A stretch of 64,000 nucleotides of DNA from Neobacillus niacini (GCF_030817595.1 NZ_JAUSZN010000001.1:2116001-2180000); one strand, 5' to 3'. Positions 25,615 through 36,022 are shown, counted from the stretch's first letter. The notes: generated from the letters alone by a model not told the origin. Numbers and translations: made by a program.

Positions 25615-26670
25615 TTAAAACTTAACTCCCAGCTTTACGCTTTGATCTGGAAACAAATCTACATTTCTTTCATATCCTGACGCAGATTCTTCAAAAGGAA
25701 CCACCGGATCTACGATGCCTTCACAATTAAGCATTCCTTCCGACAACATTTTCCAGCAAGTTTCTTCAATACGTCTCCAGCTCCAACGGGGGTAATCCGG
25801 ATTGGGCTCACTACATGCTCTGGAGAATACAATTTTGGCATTATTAAAATGGGCTTCTCTGCCAAGATCCAAACCACCTTTAAAAGGACGAGCCCAGCCA
25901 ACATATGCGATGGTACCTCCGTATGCCAATCCTCTTAACGACTGCTGAAGGGCAAATTCATTCGCACTTGTTTCAATGACAACATCGACACCTAATTTAT
26001 TGGTTGCTTTCTTTAATTCCAAGCCTACATCCTGATTGAGGGGATCGAAGGCTTCATCTGCACCAGTATGTAATGCAACTTGACGGCGTTTTTCAATCGG
26101 GTCAACAACTGCAACATAGCTAGCTCCTGCTAATTTGGCCATTTGTGCTGCCAACTGTCCAATAGCACCTAAACCTATAATAGCGACCCGATCTCCTGCC
26201 CTAACATGGGCATCTCTGATTCCTCCCAATGCAAACTGGGCGGGATCAAAACATACAGCACTTTTCCAGGACATCTCTTCTGGCATTTTTAATAGGTAAA
26301 AGTTATTTACTGCGTTAACTATATGAGTTTCTCTAATCCCGCCATATCCGCAAACCCTGTCCCCAACCTTGTAATCGACAACCTCTGAGCCTGCTTCAGT
26401 GATGATGCCTACCCATTGGTTTCCTAGATTCCAATTTCCGAAATTAACGCCCTTTTTATCGGTTTCAGGACGTGGTAAAAAGGTGTGCCAAGATTCATCA
26501 TAATACTCATCCATGTGCGGACTTTCTCCTCTAAAACCCGCCAGCTCCGAACCGTGCTTCGGTGAAGCGAACTCTACCTGAACCCTCACTTCACCTGCTT
26601 TTATTGGGCGATCCTCACATTCCAAGATAGCTGCCTTATGCGGTGCCACCGCGACTAATTGTTTTATCAT
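25615..26670 (-). CDS. Medium-chain dehydrogenase family protein without the usual zinc cysteines
   Basis: 351 residues from ATG 26670 with AGGAGG six bases upstream; the longer frame to 26745 has no site and overlaps the AraC gene. GroES-like domain, then a Rossmann fold with AIIGLGAIGQLAAQMAK near residue 155. The canonical Cys-Gly-x-Cys-Gly motif is replaced by FASPKHGSELAGF, and the four-cysteine structural zinc loop is absent. It resembles the PGTE/BchC-like branch of the MDR superfamily. It probably oxidises a sugar or keto-sugar in the pathway of this operon; a zinc-free mechanism or unusual ligands are likely. Confidence 0.82.
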   Translation of the reverse strand: MIKQLVAVAPHKAAILECEDRPIKAGEVRVQVEFASPKHGSELAGFRGESPHMDEYYDESWHTFLPRPETDKKGVNFGNWNLGNQWVGIITEAGSEVVDYKVGDRVCGYGGIRETHIVNAVNNFYLLKMPEEMSWKSAVCFDPAQFALGGIRDAHVRAGDRVAIIGLGAIGQLAAQMAKLAGASYVAVVDPIEKRRQVALHTGADEAFDPLNQDVGLELKKATNKLGVDVVIETSANEFALQQSLRGLAYGGTIAYVGWARPFKGGLDLGREAHFNNAKIVFSRACSEPNPDYPRWSWRRIEETCWKMLSEGMLNCEGIVDPVVPFEESASGYERNVDLFPDQSVKLGVKF

Positions 26671-26731
26671 ATTGATCCTCCTCAAATAGAGATTTTTTCT
26701 ATTTACTTTTGCTGTAGAAAAGGGGTTACCC

Positions 26732-27583
26732 CTATTGTTTAACAACCGGAATATTGCTGTTCCATTTTGTATTCATATTTCTATATTGGGTAGGTGATAT
26801 GCCCACATAATTCTTAAATAATCTAGTAAACCCCGGGACTACTGTAAAACCAACCTCATATGCGATTTCAGTTACTGTCATCTCGGTCGACCTTAATAAT
26901 TTTTTGGCACGGTCAATTTTTAGTTCCCGCTGTATTTGAATTGGTGATTTGCCAAAAAGTTCTTTAAAGCGATTACTTATATAGGTTGGGTGCAGATGAA
27001 ACTGATTAGATAATTCTTTTAATGAAACTTCCTTTTCGGGATTTTTTACAATTTGGGTTAGCATAGAAATGAATCCCTTCGAATGATCCTGTTCAAAGAC
27101 TTTTTCCTGAGATCTCATAATGTTTTCCAGCAACAAGTATAGAATTTCATAGGATTTCGCTTTTTTTAAGATGGTTTTAATTAAAAAATCTTGAGAATCT
27201 GTAATTTCCACAAAGTCTACAAAAACCCGCTCAAATATTTCAGGGTTTTGTAGTTTAAAAGTGATCGGGAGGTTAAATATTTTCATTACATCTAAAGCAC
27301 TGCCTATTTCGTAAGTGAAATGGCACCATAAAAATATGGTTTCATCTTTTGTTTCTTTGTAATGGTCATGCTCAATATGGGGAGGAATGATGACGACGGT
27401 CCCAGGTGCTAAAGAATATACTTCATCCCTAATTCTTAGCTTTGCTTCCCCTTTCTTTATATAGGACATGACATAACTGGGAAGGGTACGGTTAAAAGTT
27501 TGCATTTCATTTCTCTCATGAATATCAAATTCCACTATTGAAAGTTCTGCACTTTGCAAAAGATAATCCATTATTGGATGCAA
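26732..27583 (-). CDS. AraC family transcriptional regulator
   Basis: 283 residues. The start is a TTG at 27583 with AAGGAGG eight bases upstream. An N-terminal cupin domain (SYVMSYIKKGEAKLRI, PPHIEHDHY) senses a ligand, and the C-terminal pair of helix-turn-helix motifs (VSLKELSNQFHLHPTYISNRF and VTEIAYEVGFTVVPGFTRLFK) binds DNA. It is the first gene of the ABC operon and probably activates it in response to the imported sugar. Confidence 0.92.
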   Translation of the reverse strand: MHPIMDYLLQSAELSIVEFDIHERNEMQTFNRTLPSYVMSYIKKGEAKLRIRDEVYSLAPGTVVIIPPHIEHDHYKETKDETIFLWCHFTYEIGSALDVMKIFNLPITFKLQNPEIFERVFVDFVEITDSQDFLIKTILKKAKSYEILYLLLENIMRSQEKVFEQDHSKGFISMLTQIVKNPEKEVSLKELSNQFHLHPTYISNRFKELFGKSPIQIQRELKIDRAKKLLRSTEMTVTEIAYEVGFTVVPGFTRLFKNYVGISPTQYRNMNTKWNSNIPVVKQ

Positions 27584-27774
27584 TTATCATTCCTCCTTAA
27601 ATTCAATCGTTACAACCTTTAAAAATGGTTGTTTCACTTTTTTTGTCCCTATGAAAAGGTTTACATTATTCATTATATGGACTTTTCAAAAAAATAACAG
27701 ACTTGTAATAAAGTGATATTTAACTGTTTTACAGGTTGTGAAATATAGGAAATTCCACCATATGTTATTGAAAA
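27584..27774. other. Promoter region of the AraC-led ABC operon
   Basis: AT-rich, no gene seen. An inverted repeat ACAACC..GGTTGT lies at about 27612-27632, 30-50 bases upstream of the regulator start, and may be an operator for the AraC protein. Confidence 0.35.
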
Positions 27775-27816
27775 AAGAGAAAAAAGCACTCGTTGCGATT
27801 TCGCATCAAATGCTTT
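27775..27816 (-). terminator. Terminator of the second ABC sugar operon
   Basis: A stem (AAGCA..TGCG / CGCA..TGCTT) around AAAT, at 27784-27815, is followed on the minus strand by TTTTTTCTCTTTTTT. It lies about 55 bases after the stop at 27871. Confidence 0.78.
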
Positions 27817-27870
27817 GAATAAACTACACCATGCTTATATATTGGATATACCCAATTTCTTCCTGTTATT

Positions 27871-28881
27871 TTATATTTTTTCCGAATATCGGATTATTCC
27901 CTTCATTACATTCATCCTACGATAATCATCCATTATGGTCGGTATATCTTCCAACCTGAAATAGTGACTTAACAAAGGTTTAATTTGTATCTTACCCTGT
28001 TGAACTAACGATATCGCATGGTCATGTGTATGTGGATTAATAAAAGATCCTTTTATGTTTAACTCTTTTGAAAAAATATCAAATGGACTTAATTCAATTT
28101 TCATATCTGGTGCTGCTACACCAAACAATAAAATATTGCCGCCTTTTTTCGCCTTTTTTACAGCCTGTTCCATACTTTCTTTTCTACCCACACACTCAAT
28201 AACGATATCAAAGCCTATTAAATGTTGAGAGAGTTCTTCCGGGGTGATTACTTCATCACCGCCTAATTGGATGGCAAGTTCCTGTTTCGTTTTATCAGGT
28301 TCACTTACTACAATTGGAAATGCTCCATACATTTTTGCCATTTGCAACATCATTAATCCGATATATCCGCCCCCTACTATTAACACAGAGGCACCTGGCC
28401 ATATTTTTATTTGAGAAAACCCATGCAATACACACCCAAGCGGTTCAATCATGGCCCCTTCTTCAAATGAAATCCCATCCGGTATAATATAACAGTTACT
28501 AGAAGGAACAGCACAGTACTCTCCCATCCCTCCATCTCTAGTAACTCCAATTGCTTGGAGATTTTCACAAAGATGTTGACGATTCCCTCGACAATACTCA
28601 CATTCACTACAATATATATTCGGGTCTATCGAGACACGGTCACCTAATTTAAACTTAGTTACGTTCTCGCCGAGTCTTACAATTTCACCAGATAATTCGT
28701 GACCTAACACAATCGGATATTCTACCGGTGCAGACCCAGGTTGTCCATGATATATGTGCTGATCAGTACCACAAATACCACAGGCTTTAACATTTATGAT
28801 TACTTCATTTTCTAATGGAGATGGAATGGAAAGTTCCTTGATATCCATCTCCATTTTTTTCATTAATACGGCTGCCCTCAT
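27871..28881 (-). CDS. Zinc-dependent alcohol/polyol dehydrogenase (MDR family)
   Basis: 336 residues with a complete zinc MDR signature: CGICGTDQHIYHG (catalytic Cys), GHELSG, and the structural zinc loop CSECEYCRGNRQHLC. The Rossmann motif LIVGGGYIGLMML lies near residue 170. Relatives oxidise sorbitol, xylitol, threonine or other polyols with NAD. The start codon overlaps the stop of the upstream ADP-ribosylglycohydrolase-family gene by four bases, so the two are translationally coupled. It is last in the second ABC operon. Confidence 0.92.
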   Translation of the reverse strand: MRAAVLMKKMEMDIKELSIPSPLENEVIINVKACGICGTDQHIYHGQPGSAPVEYPIVLGHELSGEIVRLGENVTKFKLGDRVSIDPNIYCSECEYCRGNRQHLCENLQAIGVTRDGGMGEYCAVPSSNCYIIPDGISFEEGAMIEPLGCVLHGFSQIKIWPGASVLIVGGGYIGLMMLQMAKMYGAFPIVVSEPDKTKQELAIQLGGDEVITPEELSQHLIGFDIVIECVGRKESMEQAVKKAKKGGNILLFGVAAPDMKIELSPFDIFSKELNIKGSFINPHTHDHAISLVQQGKIQIKPLLSHYFRLEDIPTIMDDYRRMNVMKGIIRYSEKI

Positions 28882-30257
28882 TGTCTATTTACCCCAATAG
28901 TATGATTAAGAGCATGATACATAGTCCGTTCTGCGAGCGTAGATATTTTAATGACACGGTCCATGCCCACTAGAGTTGTAATGGTATCATTTAAAGGAGA
29001 AATCCATTGCTTAGGTAATTTAGAAGCTCCATTCATTACTCCAAGGATAGAACCCACTGTAGCACCATTACAATCCGTATCCCACCCTGCCATAACTGCT
29101 ATTGTTATACCTTTATGGAAGTCGCCTTTACTATATAGTAAGGCCATCGTTACTATTGCAGCATTATTTATTGTGTGAACTGCATTGTAGCCCCCATAGT
29201 ATTCCTGAATTTTTTGGAAGCAATCTTCCCATTTTTCAAATTGGCGGGACCACTGAATAACTTGGTTAATCATTTTGGCTAACCGTGATGAAGGAGGGAT
29301 AAACGATAACCCCTGATTAATGATTTCCTCTACATTGTTCCTGACAAAAGCTTCAGAAATCATGGCCGATACCCATAATTCACCATACAGTCCATTACTG
29401 GTGTGTGATAGCTTCGCATCTCGGTATGCCATTTCAGCCGCTGCTTGTGGATTTCCTGGATTTACCCATCCCCAAAGATCAGCCCTTATTTGTGCACCGA
29501 TCCATTCTCTATATGGATTACGATAATTAGCGGTATCAGGGGGTATTTTTCCCAATATAAAATTTCTATAGGCAACACGTTCAGCTGTATAAACTAGTCT
29601 ATACGGCATAGTTAGCAGCCACATTTGAGCAACATCTTCTGTGGTAAAAGCGGAACCATGTTTATCAAGTACTTGAAGATTTAAGATAGGATAATCCATA
29701 TCATCATCACGAGGAGTTTCGTCTACTCGATTTTTTACAGCGGTTTCAGAATCTTCCTTAAATTTATAGCCCTCAGGCATTTGTTCTAGGGCAGGAATAT
29801 AATCGTTAAGAGGAAAGGAATTCGTTAGCTTAAGATAGGAACAAACTTTTTCATAAGGCCAAAGTTCAACTGGTTTTCCAAGTGTACACCCCGCACTACG
29901 TCCTAACCATCCTCCATAAATTTTATCAAACAGATCTTCCTTAGATAAGTCTATTAGAGGATCTATAAAGACTCCTGAAGAAGGAGGCAGTATATGTCTT
30001 AATTCCTCAGGATGATTTTCTAATTCTTCTCGATTGGTCATTTGTAAAAGCTGTTCATAAATTGGTACCAGTTCTTTTTCATCCTCTTTGTTATATACTA
30101 ATTCTTTTTCAAGGATTGCGAAGAAGACTTCTGTTTTGCTGCACCCTTTAGAAAAAAGCCATTCATCAAATTGCTTTCTTAAGTTACCAACTTCACAACC
30201 TTCTTCTAGCTTCTGTTGCAACTCATAATCTATAATTACCGGTAATAATGAATACAT
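28878..30257 (-). CDS. ADP-ribosylglycohydrolase family protein
   Basis: 459 residues from ATG 30257, chosen because AAAGGA lies nine bases upstream; the TTG at 30317 has no ribosome site. An N-terminal region of about 110 residues precedes the all-helical ADP-ribosylglycohydrolase domain (YGGWLGRSAGCTLGKPVE). The metal motifs TPRDDDMDYPIL and GWDTDCNGATVG are intact, so the enzyme should be active. Classical members remove ADP-ribose from proteins. Here the gene sits between an ABC sugar importer and a polyol dehydrogenase, which suggests a glycosidase role on an imported N- or O-glycoside such as a nucleoside. That role is inference. Confidence 0.85.
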   Translation of the reverse strand: MYSLLPVIIDYELQQKLEEGCEVGNLRKQFDEWLFSKGCSKTEVFFAILEKELVYNKEDEKELVPIYEQLLQMTNREELENHPEELRHILPPSSGVFIDPLIDLSKEDLFDKIYGGWLGRSAGCTLGKPVELWPYEKVCSYLKLTNSFPLNDYIPALEQMPEGYKFKEDSETAVKNRVDETPRDDDMDYPILNLQVLDKHGSAFTTEDVAQMWLLTMPYRLVYTAERVAYRNFILGKIPPDTANYRNPYREWIGAQIRADLWGWVNPGNPQAAAEMAYRDAKLSHTSNGLYGELWVSAMISEAFVRNNVEEIINQGLSFIPPSSRLAKMINQVIQWSRQFEKWEDCFQKIQEYYGGYNAVHTINNAAIVTMALLYSKGDFHKGITIAVMAGWDTDCNGATVGSILGVMNGASKLPKQWISPLNDTITTLVGMDRVIKISTLAERTMYHALNHTIGVNRQ

Positions 30258-30344
30258 AGGAATTTGTCCTTTCTGTTCATATAAATAATTTTTAAGTTTA
30301 TTATTCTTAAAATCCAATGAGAATTTATTTAAACTTGATGTAAG

Positions 30345-31160
30345 TTAAAACTTGACGCCACCTTCTTGCAACCCGGCAACGAACTTTCTCGTCATAAAGA
30401 GGAATAAAAGAATCATTGGGATAACACTTATTACTCCGCCAGCTGCCATAAGTGCCCAGTTTGTACTATATTTGCTGCCAAAGCTTAAATACTGAGCCGA
30501 CACCGTTCTAACTTCCTCTATTTGTAATAAAGCATTTGCTAAAAAGAATTCATTCCATGTTCCAAGGGTAGAGAAAATCATCACGATTATAAAAGCGGGT
30601 TTACTGAGCGGTACAATGATTTTAAAGAAAGCTTGCAATGAATTGCACCCATCCACTTTTGCGGACTCTACCAACTCTTTTGGAATCCCAATCATATAAG
30701 CCCGAAGTAAAAATACATTAAAGGCAAAACCCCCGCCAACATAAGGGATAATGACACCCATGTAAGTATTTATTAGCCCAAATTTCACAGCCATAAAGAA
30801 CAAAGGTATAAACCCAACAGGCAAACTCATAGAAATAAACAAATAGCCCATAAGCCAATTAGAACCAGGAGTTTGCAAATGGGAAAGACCGTATGCTGCT
30901 AATCCTGAAAGAATCGCAACTAAAATAACGGTTGTTCCCGTAATAATGATTGTGTTAATATAAGCAACACTATAATTCCCTTGAATCCATGCATTGCTAT
31001 AGTTTTCGAATGTCCAAACTGATGGCAGCCCCATTGGGTTTGTAATAATTTCGGACTTTGTTTTAAAGGAATTAATAAGAAGCAGGTACATTGGAAATAG
31101 AGAATATATGCTCACTAAAATTAAAGGAATATGACGCCAATTAATTTTTGGTATTGACAT
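30345..31160 (-). CDS. CUT1 sugar ABC transporter permease (MalG type)
   Basis: 271 residues, six hydrophobic segments, and the EAA loop PKELVESAKVDGCNSLQAFF. The C-terminus RKFVAGLQEGGVKF is typical for MalG-type subunits. Directly abuts the partner permease (stop and start adjacent at 31160/31161). Confidence 0.93.
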   Translation of the reverse strand: MSIPKINWRHIPLILVSIYSLFPMYLLLINSFKTKSEIITNPMGLPSVWTFENYSNAWIQGNYSVAYINTIIITGTTVILVAILSGLAAYGLSHLQTPGSNWLMGYLFISMSLPVGFIPLFFMAVKFGLINTYMGVIIPYVGGGFAFNVFLLRAYMIGIPKELVESAKVDGCNSLQAFFKIIVPLSKPAFIIVMIFSTLGTWNEFFLANALLQIEEVRTVSAQYLSFGSKYSTNWALMAAGGVISVIPMILLFLFMTRKFVAGLQEGGVKF

Positions 31161-32102
31161 TTATACATCCCATCCCTTCTTTTTTCTAATATATGCAAAT
31201 GCAATAATGATAAAAATTGCAATAAACGTCTGGAACAAGGCAACAGCTGAGGCATATCCAGCCCTCCTGCCGGTAGTACTTAATGAATAGTAATAAGTAG
31301 ATAATGTTTCCGTAGAATGAGCTGGTCCGCCTGCCGTCATAACGTAAACCATTTCAAATGCTCCAAAAGATCCTAAAATCGTTAATAGAGTAATAACTGT
31401 TAATGTTGGTCGTAATTGCGGGAGGAAAACATGCCTCAAAATTTGGTAGCGATTAGCACCTTCTATTTTCGCAGCCTCTTCCAAAGATTTATCCGTTTGA
31501 GTCATAGCGGCTAATAACCAAATGACATTTGTACCAAAACCCTTCCACATATCAGCAAATAAGACTGAAAATAATGCAATAGCAGGAATGGTAAGACCGG
31601 GCACTTCTAAAAATCCTAAACCTGCTTTATCCAAATAAAAATTAATACCGCTGAACGGATTATAAATCCAAAACCAAATTTGACCTGCTACTGTTACGGT
31701 AATAATGGAAGTAGAAAAATAAGTTGCTTGATAAAGTGTTTGTCCTTTATTTACTTTTCTCAACAAATACGCAACCAAAAATGCAAAGATAAGGGGAATG
31801 GTGATCCAGAAAAGAGTCCATTTTATATTATTAAAAAGTGCTGTAAAAACGACACTGTCTTGGAATGCTTCAATAAAGTTTGCTATGCCTATAAACTTTG
31901 GGGTATTCAGTCCGTTCCATTCTGTGAATGGCAAATAAAATGACATGACGGCAGGAATGGTCACGGCTAAAATATGAACCAAAAGACCAGGCAAAATAAA
32001 AAACCATCCCATCCAATTTCGTTTCCTATTGTGTTTCTTGTGTACGTTTGAATCTATAATGACAGAACTAGAAGTTTTTAAATTCGTATTTATCGTTTGC
32101 AT
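31161..32102 (-). CDS. CUT1 sugar ABC transporter permease (MalF type)
   Basis: 313 residues with a short basic N-terminus, six hydrophobic segments and the EAA loop TDKSLEEAAKIEGANRYQILRH near residue 215. The GSFGAFEMVYVMTAGGP segment is typical of MalF-type permeases. It is the second structural gene of the operon after the binding protein, from which it is separated by a hairpin. Confidence 0.93.
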   Translation of the reverse strand: MQTINTNLKTSSSVIIDSNVHKKHNRKRNWMGWFFILPGLLVHILAVTIPAVMSFYLPFTEWNGLNTPKFIGIANFIEAFQDSVVFTALFNNIKWTLFWITIPLIFAFLVAYLLRKVNKGQTLYQATYFSTSIITVTVAGQIWFWIYNPFSGINFYLDKAGLGFLEVPGLTIPAIALFSVLFADMWKGFGTNVIWLLAAMTQTDKSLEEAAKIEGANRYQILRHVFLPQLRPTLTVITLLTILGSFGAFEMVYVMTAGGPAHSTETLSTYYYSLSTTGRRAGYASAVALFQTFIAIFIIIAFAYIRKKKGWDV

Positions 32103-32175
32103 AACCTGTACTCCTTTCAGAAAGTGGATTGATTAACAGAAGAACCAGTAATCTAGAAAACTATAAATATTTAGA

Positions 32176-32208
32176 GAAAGAAGGAGAAATGTTTCTTCTC
32201 CTTCTTTC
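32176..32208 (-). terminator. Hairpin between binding-protein and permease genes
   Basis: Thirteen-base perfect arms at 32176-32188 and 32196-32208 with a 7-base loop, eight bases after the binding-protein stop. No long T run follows, so it may be an mRNA-stabilising or partial attenuator hairpin. Confidence 0.7.
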
Positions 32209-32216
32209 AACCCTTA

Positions 32217-33506
32217 TTAGTAGTTACCTAGATCAAAAAGAGTTTTTTCAACAATATCCTTCTCTTTTAGTTCTTGTAACTTTTCCAGCCATTCTTCAGG
32301 AGTTGTTTTCTTAAGGTATACGTTTGGAAATTCCTTAATAGCATTTACTACACGCGGAGAACCATAAGACCAACTTACGTAACCCGTCTCTCCCTTAGCG
32401 GCAGCTCCACTAATTAAATTCAGTGCTTCAGTCACATTAGGTTTTAAGTGCATATTACTGAAATCAGCATTTATTGGTTCTGGAATCCCATTCTTAGCCA
32501 TTTCCTCTACAACGTCCTCATGAAAGAAATAACTCAATAGTTCTGCCACTTGATCTTTATGTTTGGATTTCGCATTAATAACTAAACCGCCTCCAACTCC
32601 TAGAGGGATAACAGGCTTTCCATTAGGTTCCCAGCTTGGGAAAGGAGCAAATCCGATATCAAAGTCTGTTTGAAGGTCAGATGCGAGAGACCATGTACCG
32701 TCTAATTTCATGGCAGCTTTTCCTTGTGCAAATAACTGCATGCTATCTTCTTGAGAAATAGCATGGGATTTTTTATCGCTAAGATATCCATTATTCCAAA
32801 AATCAGAATAACGTTGAACAGCCTCTATGATTTTAGGGTCTGTCCACTTTTTATCTCCGGAGAACAGTTGTTTCGTCCCGTCCGGACCTAATGTACTGTT
32901 CACAATGCTGGTGATCCACCAGTTATCACAATCCGCACAATCCGCGGTTCCCCATGCTAGAGGAATCAAGTCCTTCTTTTTAAATTCCTTGATTAGACTT
33001 TCCAATTCATTGTAATTTTGAGGAACCTCCCAGTTGTTTTCCTTAAACAACGTCTTGTTATAGACTAGAACCAGTCCTTCGTAGTTCCAAGGAATTCCGA
33101 TTGTCTTTCCCTCAAAGGCATATGCATTCTTAGCCCATTTGAACATCTCTTTATCATATTGATATTTTTCATAATATTTATCTAATGGCTCCACATATCC
33201 CTGCTTAAAACTCTCTTTTGCTACAAAAGGGTCCATTAGGAGTAGATCAGATCCCTCACCGGCAGCTAACGCCGTTTCAACTTCCTTTATAGTTACTTGC
33301 TTAATCTTATATTCAGGGTGATCTTTTTGATATAAATCATACATAGTTTGTAAAGCTGAACTTTCTTCCCCCCAGATGGCAGCATCAGGAACCTTTATAA
33401 CGTTCTTGGAATCTCCTGAGGACTTCGAGCTGCAACCTGAAATAACCAAAACTATTAATAATAAAACTGAAAGAAACCCTTTCCTTGCATTCCTAATACT
33501 CCTCAT
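32217..33506 (-). CDS. CUT1 extracellular solute-binding lipoprotein
   Basis: 429 residues. The signal peptide ends in the lipobox ISGC at about residue 25. The mature part is a family 1 sugar-binding protein (GSDLLLMDPFVAK, YAFEGKTIGIPWNYEGLVLVYNK, GKAAMKLDGTW). AAGGAGG lies seven bases before the ATG. It heads the second ABC operon; the sugar is unknown. Two Cys-containing stretches (ADCADCDNW near residue 190) are unusual for an exported Gram-positive binding protein. Confidence 0.93.
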   Translation of the reverse strand: MRSIRNARKGFLSVLLLIVLVISGCSSKSSGDSKNVIKVPDAAIWGEESSALQTMYDLYQKDHPEYKIKQVTIKEVETALAAGEGSDLLLMDPFVAKESFKQGYVEPLDKYYEKYQYDKEMFKWAKNAYAFEGKTIGIPWNYEGLVLVYNKTLFKENNWEVPQNYNELESLIKEFKKKDLIPLAWGTADCADCDNWWITSIVNSTLGPDGTKQLFSGDKKWTDPKIIEAVQRYSDFWNNGYLSDKKSHAISQEDSMQLFAQGKAAMKLDGTWSLASDLQTDFDIGFAPFPSWEPNGKPVIPLGVGGGLVINAKSKHKDQVAELLSYFFHEDVVEEMAKNGIPEPINADFSNMHLKPNVTEALNLISGAAAKGETGYVSWSYGSPRVVNAIKEFPNVYLKKTTPEEWLEKLQELKEKDIVEKTLFDLGNY

Positions 33507-33866
33507 TATAAAGCCTCCTTTTTCTTAAATAAGACATGACCTAAACAATCAGAGTTCGATTATATTTTTTTAATATGAAAATCAAACTCTATTAAGTTTA
33601 AATCGGGGCCATGCATAGAAAACTTGGTATTAAATTCTTCCCATTACCCCTCCTTCATCTGTATAAAAGGTAATTGATTTAATTAAATGCTAAAATTAAG
33701 CGTTTACATTGTTATTATATTTGATTATTTTTAAATTTTATACATCTCGAATACATACGTATTTAACAGTTTTACAGGTGAAGCCCCAATAATTAGAAAT
33801 TACTTTCCACCTTTTTCTTATTACTTTGTAAAAAATAAATATAATAAAGATTTATTTTAATATGTT
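33507..33866. promoter_or_regulatory. Promoter region of the second ABC operon with a cre-like site
   Basis: About 360 AT-rich bases without a gene. A cre-like sequence ATTAAGCGTTTACA lies at 33695-33708 (12 of 14 to the TGWNANCGNTNWCA consensus), about 190 bases upstream of the binding-protein start. No linked regulator gene is seen for this operon. Confidence 0.42.
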
Positions 33867-33895
33867 AAAAGGCACCCTCCTGTGTGGAAGGTGCC
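33867..33895 (-). terminator. Terminator after pobA (GGCACC-type hairpin)
   Basis: Arms GGCACC (33871-33876, extended by CTCC) and GGTGCC (33890-33895) form a stem followed by TTTT on the minus strand. It ends the 4-hydroxybenzoate gene cluster and has nearly the same sequence as the hairpins near 7582 and 9900. Confidence 0.8.
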
Positions 33896-33946
33896 ATAAT
33901 CATTTTAGTTATGTTTGTATTCGCTTTCAAAACAGACTTAACATAT

Positions 33947-35173
<1,227 letters not shown>

Positions 35174-36022
35174 TTATTTAGCAAATTCGGTTTCTTCCGT
35201 CGTTTCAGGGAGTGTAACTACTTTTTTTCCAAATGTTATAACAGCATTCCAGCTGCCGGACGATTGACCATCTGCCAGATATGCCGGCTCCCAGCCATCC
35301 TCTATCATACTGAACAACATGGCAAGGTGACGTCCTCCTGACTCTACCCTGGCATGCCTCGCATATTCAGGCAGCATTTCATAAGCTGCTTGATAATTCT
35401 TATTCATCATAAATTCAATAAACTGTTTATCCATCGCATGTTCCGTAACCGTCGGCGTATTATGTCTGCCGCGGACTAAATTATGAGACAATGCACCGCT
35501 GGAAACAAAAACAACCTTCTTATCAGTCTCTCTTAAAACTTTGGCAATTGTTTGCCCCCATTTATATGTTTCTTCTAAATTGGCTGCCAAGGTGACAGAT
35601 AAATTAATTACCGGAATATCTTCATTTGGTACCAAGTATCGCAAAGGAACAACACTGCCATAATCCCAAAGATAATAAGGATCATTCACACCTTGAACCT
35701 GGAGTCCTGCTTCTACTCCTGCGTTTACTAATTGATTAGCCAATTCTTCATCACCAGGGTAATGATAAGCAACATCCTTTATTAAATCCGGTGCTTCAAA
35801 AGCGGTGAGAATTCCTTTATGAACTGGCGTGCAGTCTACATAATGGAAGAAAGTAGACGGCCAATGACAGGAAACCAATACAATTACATCTGGATTTATT
35901 TCCTTCAACTGTTTCCCAATTTCCTTCATAGCAGCAGCCATATCCTTTTGGAATTCCGGTACTAAATCCTCATGACACATACTCGGAACGTGAGGAGCCA
36001 ACATACTAAATTCAATCGTCAT
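35174..36022 (-). CDS. Class III extradiol ring-cleavage dioxygenase, probable protocatechuate 2,3-dioxygenase
   Basis: 282 residues of the LigB-type fold with non-haem iron. Iron-ligand and catalytic histidines are seen in MLAPHVPSM, VSCHWPSTF and SSGALSHNL. The enzyme opens a catechol ring next to the two hydroxyls. It lies with pobA and with genes for tautomerase, decarboxylase, hydratase, semialdehyde dehydrogenase and an amidohydrolase, the set described for the protocatechuate 2,3-cleavage (pra) pathway of Paenibacillus. The 2,3-cleavage assignment rests on this set and not on residues; 4,5-cleavage would call for different neighbours. Confidence 0.85.
   Translation of the reverse strand: MTIEFSMLAPHVPSMCHEDLVPEFQKDMAAAMKEIGKQLKEINPDVIVLVSCHWPSTFFHYVDCTPVHKGILTAFEAPDLIKDVAYHYPGDEELANQLVNAGVEAGLQVQGVNDPYYLWDYGSVVPLRYLVPNEDIPVINLSVTLAANLEETYKWGQTIAKVLRETDKKVVFVSSGALSHNLVRGRHNTPTVTEHAMDKQFIEFMMNKNYQAAYEMLPEYARHARVESGGRHLAMLFSMIEDGWEPAYLADGQSSGSWNAVITFGKKVVTLPETTEETEFAK

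Noticed and set aside
28878..30317. Longer version of the ADP-ribosylglycohydrolase gene from TTG 30317
   Set aside because: No ribosome site before the TTG, whereas ATG 30257 has AAAGGA at a proper distance.
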